From Symbiotaphrina buchneri (Eukaryota; Ascomycota; Symbiotaphrinales; Symbiotaphrinaceae): a stretch of DNA of 64,000 nt. The stretch lies in contig BCIG01000027.1 of the NCBI GenBank assembly GCA_001599915.1, positions 372,001 through 436,000 on the forward strand, read 5' to 3'. Below the pieces are notes generated by a model. It made no database searches. It saw only the letters and a program-made list of their open reading frames with translations, and had not been told where the DNA came from. Made by a program: the position numbers and the translations under genes. Positions 22,601-33,244 of this stretch are shown one piece after another (position 1 is the first letter of the stretch; every line of letters starts with the position of its first letter).

Positions 22601-23444
22601 TGGAATCATGGAGACTCGCCTTCTTCAAGCGAAGTTGAGACGAGCTCTTGAGGGCTGGTAAGACAAAGACACGAAGGATCTCCAGGCAAGAACGAAAAGG
22701 AAATACACTCCTGCAATACGCTGAAGAGGAAATGAAGAACAATGCTTTTGATATACCTTGCATCGCCGTCTTCCTTTGGAAGCAATGCGGAGAAACAAAG
22801 GCTTCCTATGTTTGTGTATCCACGAACCGGGCCACTATCTGTCAATGCTGCCCAAATCGGACAACGTTGCTGGTGTTATTCCGATGCCGCTGTTGCTGTC
22901 CGCTGTCCCCTATCCTCTTTGCTGCGGAGGGTTTCTTTGCGAGCCATTCGGCGTACCCGTCAGAGCTATACTCCCAGGCGGCATAACACTGAACCATATC
23001 AGTTGAGGCAGGGATAGCCCAAAGAGAATGGCATGAAAAAGAGGCAGTTTAGGGACTATTGTTGATGCGGCATTCGAATAGGCAATGTCTTGTGTAAGTA
23101 GCTCTTTATCTGCTTGCCTTGACTTGTCATTCTTTTGGTTGCCTTAGCTTGTGGAGAGTGGAGGGACTGAATTATCTGGTTTCCGAGTGAATTTTGTCAC
23201 AACTCGGGCGAGCATGCATGGTGTGTAGCACTGAGCCCTGCTCCCAAAGGGGGCCGAACCTACACGCCTGCTCTCTTGCGTTCTCCACGTCGACCTCTGC
23301 ACTTTCTTCCCACCCACACTCCTCACCATAGCATCTTCTTGCTCATCCGGCTCTTCTTTCTCTTGCAAGCATCTCATCTAGGAGAACTTCTTGCTTCTCT
23401 TTGCTTGAGTTGAACCCTCCCTTTGCGTCAGGATATGCGGTAAG
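19691..23444. other. gene-poor stretch upstream of DNMT5
   Basis: About 3.75 kb with no complete gene I can support. Small frames are scattered on both strands. A 49-codon frame from an ATG at 20730 (MDSKRRITQLFSPRLASEKK) has a protein-like start but no continuation. 22.2-22.6 kb on the minus strand has protein-like composition with stops between segments (listed separately). 22943-22984 (minus) resembles a fumarylacetoacetase-family signature. The last few hundred bases are the DNMT5 promoter and leader. Confidence 0.45.
22258..22603 (-). pseudogene. hypothetical coding remnant, unknown family
   Basis: A minus-strand frame ending at 22258 stays open upstream to about 22600, where it meets a stop. 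It reads as plausible protein: SQWAGRTFIETYASGKTVLE, then QAIQKLKLLLQRRAPKTSKV, then a charged C-terminus ending TEVPVE. I could not find a start codon with a clean exon upstream. An adjoining minus frame (22488-22763) is also open but in another phase. Either a real small gene with unseen exons or a decayed one. No domain recognised. Confidence 0.25.
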
Positions 23445-26400
23445 ATGAAGAGACGCTTACGTGCCGGCTCTCAAGAAGGAGGGTCAACGCCGACGACCCG
23501 GTCAACGCCGACGACCCATACGCACCACGGAACTACTCCATCTGGAGATAGTGTTGGAGGCGTTCCCCCTCCTGGTGATAACTCCGCAGAACCACAAAAA
23601 CTGCCCGTGCACCCTTTCTTTGTTGAATTTCAATATAAGAAGCAGAAGAGGGACGCGTCCCATCTCTCCCCTGCTCCCAGTGCCTCCGTCCTTACGAGCT
23701 TTCCCATAGGATCTTCATCTAGCCAACATGTCAACCCACCACATGCTTCACCTTTCGTGGCGGCAGAGCGCCATGCTTCTGTACCTACAGAGGACCGGAC
23801 TCATGGTGAACTCGCATCAGACAAAGACCGCGTTCCCCACACCCGGGACACTGTTAACCTTGACTCTGCAGACAGCGAAGATGAGGTTCCTCCCTCGAAA
23901 GCAACTCGACCACATCCTGCTGGACGCACCAAAGGCGTGGAAATTACTGCAGGGCAAGTTCCGTTCGGAAAACAGTTCAAGAACTGGCCAAGGAGAGGCT
24001 TGAGGGATGATCTCAGACCTGCCAGTGACATAACAACTATCTTCTCCGATATTACCTCCAAGGCAGAACAATTAGGATTTCGCCAAGTGATAAATCACCT
24101 GGGAAAGAGACGTCTACGCGTCGGCACGATGTGCTCCGGCACCGAAAGCCCGATCCTCGCGCTGCAGCTTATCGCGCAAGGTAAGTCCTCGCTCTGAAAT
24201 CTCCTGTTAGGTCGTGCTCATTGAGTCTCGATAGAATATAAAGCGCAGACTGGGTACAATTTCGCTTTCGAGCATCTGTTCAGTGCCGAGATAGTTACAA
24301 ACAAGCCTTTATCGAGCGAAACTTTGCACCTCCACTCATCTTGAGAGATATCACAGAGGTCCCCGAGCTCGAGGACATGCCCACAACTCCGCAGTCCCCT
24401 GCAGGAGCCTCTGAACCTGTTGGCGCCGCAACTAACCCACGCGAGGAGGAAGTCCAATGGTAAGACCAAGCAAGCGCTCCAAGTTTACCTTTCTGACATC
24501 TCCAGTTATACCGCGTACGGCGCCCTTGTCACTGTGCCCGGTGATGTGGATCTTCTCGTGGCGGGAACCTCGTGCGTTGACTACTCCAACCTGAATGTCA
24601 ACAAGAAGAAAGCTTCCCAGTCTGGAGAGAGCTACGACACTCATTCCGCTGTGGTGAACTATGCCAGCAGAGCTCGTCCGAAGCTCGTCTTGTTGGAGAA
24701 CGTCTCCGGGGCGCCATTTCAGGAAATGAGAGATAAGTGGAAGGCTATCGATTATTCCGCTCTAGACGTGAAGGTCGACTCCAAAGACTACTATCTCCCG
24801 CAAACGCGTGAGCGTAGGTATATGCTTTGCGTTGATAATACAGTACCAGGTCCCGTGCTCGCGGGCCAGATTTGTAGATCTTGGTCGGACAAGATTAAGG
24901 CGTTCAAACGCCCTGCCAGCTCCGCTATAGAAGATTTTCTTCTCCGAGATGACGATCCACGCGTCCAGAGCGCCAAGAAGGAGATGTCGACTACGTGCCC
25001 CGATCCTCGAGACATCGGATGGACAAGATCGCAGGCCCGCCACGACGCAGAGCGCAAACGAAATCACCTAGGGCGAAAACACCCATACACTAATTGGCAT
25101 GATGATAATTCAAGTCGGATGCCGGATTACGGCTGGAAAGAATGGGGTACCAAGCAAGTCCATCGTGTTTTGGACGCGTTAGATATCCATATGCTTCGGG
25201 GCGTGGCTTGTGGCTATGATGCCCAATACAAGAGGTTCGTCCGACGTCTGTGCCCTTGTTTTCTACAATTGTTGATCGCCTACATAGTCGTGTCTGGGAT
25301 CTCTCCCAGAACGTGGACAGGAATCTGGATAAGACCTGGGCAGGGCTCACCGGCTGCATTACGCCCAATGGCCTACTATTCTCAACAACACGTGGAGGTC
25401 CTATCACCGGCCTGGCAGCTCTGGCCCTTCAGGGTATTCCAATAGACAAACTCTTACTGACACGCGAGACCCAGAGAGAGCTGCAGGATCTCGCCGGGAA
25501 TGCCATGACCTCGACGGTTGTAGGGCCGGCTATTCTCGCCGCACTGCTGGTTGGCTACCGCACACTCCCCGATGGCTCTGCGATGGAATTGGAAGCCGGT
25601 AACGATGAGCACACAGATGAATTCACTCCAGACACACAATACCTTACCCGGGAACAACAGAGTCTGTTCGCTCATGACACCGATGGAATGCCAATGTCAA
25701 TGTCAACGCTTCTACACCGTGCTCAGACCAACAAGAGACTCTGCCCTTGTGAGGGTCGTACTATTGTGAGCAGCGCGCCAATACAGTTCTGCCAGGATTG
25801 CGGCCATTCTACGTGCATAAAATGCGGGGGCAATCCAAGGCACAACTACAAGTGTCTGCCGAACATTGAGGACCGGTCTCCTGCAAAGTTTGAAGAGTCT
25901 CTGAAGAAGAGGCTTCCATTGAGAGTATGCGTGGCGGGACCAACAGAAGAAGAACTTGAATCACTACAGAGTCAGTATCCTGCTGGCATCGCCACAGCAG
26001 ACTGGACTGTGTTTCTGGAAGGGGCGAAGAGAGCCTTCGGAAAGCAACTACGGTTTAGCCAAGTCATGAGAAGCGATACTTGGACCGCTCAATATGAATC
26101 ATCAACAGCTTATCTCGAGCTGGTGCTCTACCCTAAGCATGCGGAATGGCGCTTGTATGCCAAACCTAGCGAATCTGATGTTATGGGAAGCCGCGCCCGA
26201 GTTCTCTTCAAATCTCCTTTGGCCAGAATGCGGCCCACCGGTACTGACCTGCTCACTGGTTCCTGGGACGTTCGCCTACCGGCTGTTCACAGATTCAAAG
26301 TCAAAATAACCGGTGCAGGCAGATTGACTCCGTCATGGGAGGCAATAGTTGGGTTAGAAAACCTGGACCAAAGGCAAACAAATGTTTGGAGCGAGTTGCA

Positions 26401-29400
26401 AATATCGGTGATTGACGATGAACGCAATCATCCGGAGCTTGATATATCTGGCACGTATCGGTTTCTACCAGATTGCGGGATGGCATTGGGCAGTTTGCGG
26501 AAGAGATGTCAACAGAACGATCAAGAACCAGTGTTCCTTTTCCTGGACCCGACTTTGTACAAAGACCCGTCCCGCGACCAGTTTATCTTTTCGACGGATA
26601 AACGTCGTCTAGAAGCCAAGGAAGAGCGCCTGCGCCTAGCAGCTCTGGATGCGCATTGGTGCCCAAGCAATGCCACGTCTGAAATCGTCGGTTGCAGCGT
26701 ACAAGGCACTTGGAAGCATTGCGCGACTATCATGATAACGTCCGTGATGACACATGATCGAGCTGACGTCTTCATACCCTCTCGGGGTACACATCTTGAC
26801 GTATCTGACGGGAGCTGTCTTCAGTCAAGGACTGTGCTCATGTGCAGCGCTCCGCTGCTTGATTTCGTCGAGCCTCTTTTCACCACAACTTCATGGTGTC
26901 TTGTTGATGTGATCGACCAATTTCGAACATTCTCATCGCTGTCATGGTTACTTGGCACCATTCAGAATTCGGTGCCTCTCAGTGGACAACTCCGTTCTGT
27001 ACTCTATCCATGGCGTGAAATTGGGAAGGTAACCACAAATTGTCCCAGATGTGCTCCCCCGGTTCCTCGAACGAAGTGGAGGTATCAGCAAGCTCAACTT
27101 ATTCCGTTCGAAGATCCCTCAACGGCGGGCGCATATGAGCAAGCCATCAAGAGCAAGCCCGCTGGGTTTGAACCACGAGTTCAACTTCAGAAAGGAGAGT
27201 GCCATGACCCAAATTCCATTGATATCGGGCAGCTCGCTATCAATCTGAATGTTATGACACTTATACACCAGGCTGCGGCAAAGTTGCCTTCAGTAGAAAA
27301 TCGTGCAGAAGATATCTTTGGGGCTTGGCAGGTCGATACGAACTACAAACCGGGTACAATTCAATACGCACTGCCCGAGTTCACATTGTGTAACAACGGA
27401 GAGGACAGCATACACGCACAACCTCCCAACTGGCAGATAAGCAAAGGGGCACCTGCTCTCCGCACTGAGCAGCTTCGGTCTTTGCAGTGGATGCAAGATC
27501 GAGAAAATACACGGGCCGATTTTGTAGAAGAAGAGATCGAAGAGTCAATACTGCTAGGGATGAACTGGCGTGCAGAAGGCAAAGCTGAGAGGAAAGTCTG
27601 CGTCCGTGGTGGCGTTCTTGCAGATGAGGTGGGTTATGGGAAGACTGCTCTTGTTCTGGCATTGCTCGACCGCCAGGCACAGTCCGATAGGGCGGGCACT
27701 TATGACATTATTGAGGGGAAGCGTGCTGTCAAGGCGACTCTCATAGCGGTACCCAACCACCTCATAAAACAGTGGGAGGATGAGATCACAAAATTCCTTG
27801 GTCGCACGTACAATGTTGTCGTCATCACAGGCAAGAAAACTCTGAGCGAGCTGACGGTTCAAGGTATCGTCGATGCTGACATCGTCATCGTCCCTTGGGA
27901 GATTCTCCATAATAAGGACTATTTATCCCAATTGGCTATTTTTGCAGCGTTCCCTGAGATGCCCTCGGCTTCAGGGCGAGCCTTCGATACTTGGTATGAC
28001 AAAGCTTGCAGCAGAATCAGGGATCATGTCGATCTTTTGAGCCAAGAAGATACAGATGTTTCTCAGTTTGGAAACGAGTTGAGACGCAGATACCAGCACT
28101 TCATAGACACGGAGAATCCCATGGGCTTCGTTCCATCGCGACGTTTGAGAGGTGCCGCACGCGAGAAGCAAAAGGCTGCAAAAGGAAAGTCTGCTTCTAA
28201 AGTGGAAGAGTCAGAGAACGGCTTGCCACCTACCAATGCTTTCAGATTCGAGCGTGCGAAGGACTTGAACTCCGTGGGATATCCACTGTTGCAAATGTTC
28301 CTATTCAAGCGTTTGGTAGTGGACGAGTATACATATCCTGTCGGCAAGAGCCATACCTGCCTTCTCAGACTGGATGCAGAATATCGTTGGATGTTGTCCG
28401 GTACTCCGCCCTTGGCCGATTTTTCGGACATCAGAACAATTGCCGGCTACTTGGGCATTCACCTAGGAGTGTATGATGACTCTCTTGCCGTTGCGGACAG
28501 ATGGAAAGTCGAGGCAAGGAACAAAGAACGCACTGGTATGTCTTTCCATAGAATTCTGGATCACCCTGCTTCTGCTGACTACCTTTAGCGGCCGAAAAGT
28601 TTCTCGGTTATCAAAATCAACATTCTGTAGAATGGCATAAGCACAGGGATGACGTTGCTCAGCGATTCCTTAAGCATTATGTCCGCCAGGTATGACAGCG
28701 ACTGGGCCACAATTGACAATACTAACCGAGTAGCAGAACGAAGCTGATGTGTCTCATATCCCACTGGAAGAGCACGTGTTGCTCGTTGAGCTCTCGCCTG
28801 GAGAACATGCAGTCTATCTTGAGCTGCAGCAACTGATTATTGCTTCAGAGATGAAAGTCCCGACCTTTAATAAGAAGACTACATCTAGCAAGGAGAAGCA
28901 AGTCACTAAGGCCGCCGAAGGCACCACTAGCGCCGAAGAGGCGCTCCTCAAGTGCGCCTCTTACCTCTCTGACGACTCTCTGGGAAAACAAGGCCCAACG
29001 GGTGTTATACCCTTGCTGAAACAGGAACGACAGACCGGACTAGAGAGAATAAAGGGGGCTATTCAGTCTCTTCTCAAAGAGGCCGTGTGGCTTAATCATG
29101 GTGATCATAGCAATCCTGAGTGTCCGTATAGGACATGGTGTCATGGGATGCGCAAAGGCAACAGTGGGGACCCCGAGGTGACTCGAATATTGGATGACTT
29201 TATCGGGGAGGCAGAACGAGGATTTCGCCAGGATGACTGGAAGCAATTCTACCTTGATGGGACAGCGGCCGATTTCGCCGCGCAGTTGAATGAGAGGAAA
29301 GCGGCCTTCAGGAAGCGCATACCACAGAGCAAAGTCACAGAAAACGGGGAGGACGAGCCAGTGCGATTTGTCAGACCCCGAGAGATGGCGGAAAAGAGAG

Positions 29401-30468
29401 AGTTCTTGCGGTATCTGGCCACCGATCAGCTGCAGAGTGCCACAAGCGAGTTGAAGAATCGTTTCCGAGAAGCCCGGTACATTGAGAATATCGAGAAATT
29501 GCACGAGCTCAGGGCGGCAAGCCTCGATGATGGCGGCAATACGGCGCACATCTTATGCTCAAACGCCGGTTGTCCTCATCCAAGACTTCAAATGCCGGAA
29601 CAGGCGTTCATTATTACGTCTTGTGGCCATCTCAGCTGTCGGACTTGCCTGGATGACCATGCAGGTAATGAATCTTGTGTGGTATATGGCTGCGACGCTC
29701 CGGCCCGTCAGTACCACATCAAGAGAGCCTCTGACCTTGAAGGCCGCTGCCTCGCACAGCCTCTGACCAATATAACGTCAGTACAAGGCGCAAGCCACTA
29801 TTTTGGAGCGAAGTTGGAGCATGTAGCAAGGCTTGTGAAGACAGTTATCCCGCCCGGCGAGCAGGTCATCCTGTTCGTGGGGTCGGACGGTCTCCTTGAG
29901 AATGTTTACGAAGCTTTGGAAGCCCACCAGATTAAGTGTGCGACGTTATTTTCCAAGCAGCGCCAGTCAGATGCATCTGAAGCATTGGAGGATTTCAAGG
30001 CCAGTGACGCCCAGAGCCAAAAAGTACTGATCCTCAATCTCGCGGACGCTTCAGCCGCTGGCTCGTAAGTCATAACCAATCGGTATCCGCTCCTCGAAGA
30101 GAAACACTGACAATGGTCTCTTTAATAGTAACTTGACTAATGCGAACCACGTCATCTTCCTCAGCCCTCTCCTCGCTACCTCCAGGGAGAAATTCTTGAG
30201 CCAGTTGAAGCAAGGGATTGGAAGATGTCGGCGGTATCCGCAGGAGAGGACGGTGCATGTCTATCATGCCTTGTGCTTGGGGACGATCGATGTGGATCTT
30301 TTCGAAGCCTTGCGCGTGAAGGAGCTGGATGAGCAGTTGGATCTTGGTTCGAGACTGATCTCCATGAGCGAAATTGGTACTCCGTCAGCGAATTCGAATT
30401 GGTACCGGGGAGAAAACACGTTTGGCAGTGGTCTTTTGGGCCATCTGCAGAGACGTTACCCACTCTAG
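23445..30468 (+). CDS. DNMT5: DNMT5-type DNA methyltransferase with RING and SNF2 ATPase; apparent frameshift in exon 2
   Basis: ATP-dependent C5-cytosine methyltransferase of the DNMT5 family, known in Cryptococcus as a CpG maintenance enzyme. Seven exons: 23445-24180, 24235-24459, 24506-25234, 25288-28535, 28589-28689, 28737-30064, 30129-30468; about 2235 codons. Order: disordered N-terminus with no visible chromodomain; C5-MTase from about residue 225 (motif I VGTMCSGTESP, motif IV GTSCVDYS with catalytic Cys, motif VI LLENVSG, motif VIII PQTRERRYM); Cys/His zinc segment at about 713-753 (CQDCGHSTCIKCGG); SNF2 ATPase with Walker A LADEVGYGKTA near 1342, box II VVDEYTYP near 1573 and motif III WMLSGTPP; RING near 1955-2000; helicase C lobe ending GQ-like QLKQGIGRCRRYP. 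Exon 2 needs a one-base frame change near 24291-24298, between FEHLFSAEI and KQAFIERNF. This may be an inactivating mutation or a sequence error. Everything downstream is open, which argues for recent loss or error. Confidence 0.9.
23484..23520. repeat. 18-bp tandem duplication in DNMT5 exon 1
   Basis: The unit GTCAACGCCGACGACCC is repeated twice in a row and yields the STPTT-RSTPTT peptide duplication in the disordered N-terminus. Length is a multiple of three, so the frame is kept. Confidence 0.7.
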
Positions 30469-31528
30469 GGCGCGTGTCGGCTGCAACCTCGGTCTGTCTT
30501 TCAAGAAGGCACACACTGAGCAGCTCCATCTGGGGAAAGACTACGGTGAGCAGGGTAGCCACTGCCGGGCCGTTGCCCTTTCAGAGAAATCTCCACTCGA
30601 GAAAAGATGATCCCATCACTTATCATTTGTACAATAGTTTGCTTAGAGTAGATAATGAAGAAGGATGATGACTTGATATCTGGACCTGACTTCATTTTAC
30701 TGGGCTAAGCTGAGGTATCTCAATTTGTTATCGATCCAGCTAGTACTTCTCGACTTGAGGATCCCGTGAGGCCGAAGAAGCTTTCCCTACCTGAAGCTTG
30801 ACCAAAAGCTTGACTTGGCCGGAACTTCGGCAGTCAGGTTACATACAGAATATGAGTATTAGAGACCTTAGGCCCTGTAAGACAACCACAAGTGACTCAA
30901 AGGATGACGACGAGGGGTAATGACGACATTTGAACAAATATTCGTGTGTCCGTATCAGGTTGTGGATGGGAACGGGTTATCTTGGTTAGTCGGGGTTGTA
31001 TGCCGTGGTAGGGTAACATCGCTTCAGGGGCGTCGTCCCATCAACTTGCCCAATTGACATAGCCGGACAAGGTGGTCAGTGAGACTGCGGGCTTCTGATT
31101 GGTAGGCCAGAGCACTTTCGGGCTAACAATAAGGCGAGAACCGTTGGAGGGTACCTTAGTGCTCGTAGTACGCCTGCATTCAGCCTTGCCTTGGTCGCCT
31201 TATGATGCAAAGACGTTGAGCAGCAACCAGGACGGTGGTAAGTGAGATGGCTGCTACATTGAGGTAACGGTTACGAATACAACCAAACCATCATGACGTT
31301 CCTGCCTTTCCCGTCTGCTCCGCTTTTTTCAGTGCAACCGGCTCGGTCAAGGAAGCTGCGATGCCTTCCGCAAGTCATGGCCGTCTCGTCTCTGTTCTGC
31401 TCTGCTGGCTATATAAAGCTTTCTTCCCATGATTGTGTCCCTTGGAGACCTCGTCCCGCAGAAGAAATCTGCACCACTACCATCACTGCCGTCTCCTCTC
31501 CCGGATGATTTATCGGGCCCCGCCCACG
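30469..31528. other. intergenic, DNMT5 3' to yellow-like gene 5'
   Basis: About 1.06 kb. No coding frame with support; frames at 31293-31508 and 31429-31671 overlap the start of the secreted protein gene. It holds the promoter of that gene. Confidence 0.45.
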
Positions 31529-32906
31529 ATGATCCAGATCTCCAGCGCCGTATGGCTATCGCTGGCCTTTTCTGCTGCCTTTGCTCTGCTGTCGGCCAAT
31601 GCGCAGCAATTGGCCTCGGATCCGGGCGTGGCAGGCCCTCCTCTCGAGATTGTGCATCTATATTACGATGAGTTCGTCACAGGTCCGTCATACAGCGCCT
31701 GAGTCTTTAATTGCTCATGCTTGACGCAACGGGGAAGCTCACCACTGTCATCAGGCATTGCCGTCTCGTCCACCGGCCGCATGTTCTCAAATTACCCGCG
31801 CTCTCTCAACCCAAACAACACGGCGTATACCGTCGCAGAATTGACCGGTAACAGCACGGAAACGCCTTATCCGTCATTGGAGATCAATTCTCCACCAGGC
31901 GGGGCCATCAATTACTCGACGTATCCTGCCACTGGCGCCAACTACCAGAACTATCTGATTGGGGTCCAGAGCGTGGTAGTCGATGCGTTGGATCGTTTGT
32001 GGATCCTGGATACCGGCCGGGCTCTCACACCAGACGGCACCAATGTACCCGCCAATTACGGAGGACCCAAGCTCGTCGGTGTCAGTCTCAGCAACAATAC
32101 CATCTTCCAGACCATTGTCTTCCCGCCCACCGTCGCGTATTCCACTTCTGTGCGTCAGCTGCAAGCCATTCTGTCTCGACTGTTGCTAATGGCGATAGTA
32201 TCTCAATGATGTTCGATTTGACCTTCGCCCAAGTATCACCTCATCCGGCAAGGGTGTGGCCTACATGACGGATTCTAGCAACGAGGGCCGTAATGGTATC
32301 ATTGTGGTAGATCTGGGCACGGGCGAGTCATGGAGACACTTGTCCAATACTCCACAAGTCCGAGCCCAACAGCAGTTCCTAAAATTCGTCTGGGGTGAGG
32401 CCATCTATATGCCGCCCGGTCCTCAGATGCCAATTGGCTACGAGACTACAGGCGCCGATGGTATAGCCCTGAGTGCAGATGGATCCACGCTTTACTGGGC
32501 GCCGGTTGGTAGCCGCTACCTGTACTCGGCACCTACCTCTATCCTGTTGAACAACACATACTACAGCGAGCTTCTGGCCGAAGCCGCCGTCGTCTCGCAC
32601 GGGCAGAAAGGCTGCTCGGACGGACTAGAGACGGATAGCAACGGGATCATCTACACGGGCAACATCGAGGATAACGCGGTCAACATGTTCGACCCGTCGA
32701 CCAACACCGTCAGCGTGTTTGTCCGAAATCCGAGGATCGGCTGGACGGATACCATGAGTGTGGGCGCTGATGGATATCTCTACTTCACTGAGAACCAGCT
32801 CTGGAGGTCGCCCAGCTATACGGGTGGACCGGACCAGACGGTCAAACCGTATGTTCTCTTTAGGGTTAAGTTGCCCAATAATGGGACTAAGGTTATGCTG
32901 AAGTAG
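31529..32906 (+). CDS. secreted royal-jelly/yellow-family protein
   Basis: Six-bladed beta-propeller of the MRJP/yellow family (related to SMP-30-like folds). Three exons: 31529-31682, 31755-32149, 32199-32906; 418 aa. A signal peptide opens the protein (MIQISSAVWLSLAFSAAFAL, cut near ANA-QQ). The start at 31529 is preferred over an in-frame ATG at 31505 because it has A at -3 and a tighter signal peptide. Family landmarks: FSNYPRSLNPNNTAYTVAEL, then SVVVDALDRLWILDTGR, then YLNDVRFDLR, then GADGIALSADGSTLYWAPVG, then DTMSVGADGYLYFTENQLWR. Several N-x-S/T sites suggest glycosylation. Insect members act in pigmentation and nutrition; fungal members are patchily distributed and of unknown role, possibly as lactonase-like or binding proteins. 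No pigment cluster is nearby. Confidence 0.92.
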
Positions 32907-33244
32907 AGCCTTTTGGTCGAGGCTGAGGCAGGAGTTGGTGCAGAGAGAGATAATGAGAATTCGGCATTGCAAGTTAGAATATAGATTAATTGAATTATGA
33001 AGAAAATGCTTGCCTATCCACACTGCTAGAATAGCCGCAAGACATATCTAGTCGTAGCGGGTGCGAGCAGGTGACTGCGAGGGTCTACCACGACGATTGT
33101 GGGGTAACTTTGTTCAAGATATAATATTCTTGCAGATTCCTCATGCCGGAAACAACATAACACAATTCCATACATAGAAGGCCGTCATACATACATACTT
33201 ATCTATGATGCGCTAAAACCGGACATAATAAACAAACACCAGGT
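32907..33244. other. 3' spacer between convergent genes
   Basis: 3' ends of the yellow-like gene (plus) and the peptide transporter (minus). No other signal seen. Confidence 0.5.

Noticed and set aside
23487-23700. PIP-box-like motif (QKLPVHPFF) in the DNMT5 N-terminus
   Set aside because: Spacing is off by one from the PCNA-binding consensus; not enough to claim.
24254-24294. A 41-bp GT-AG intron in DNMT5 exon 2 that would restore the frame
   Set aside because: It is shorter than usual fungal introns, has no branch-like site, and would remove the conserved FAFEHLFSAEI segment. The frameshift reading is simpler.
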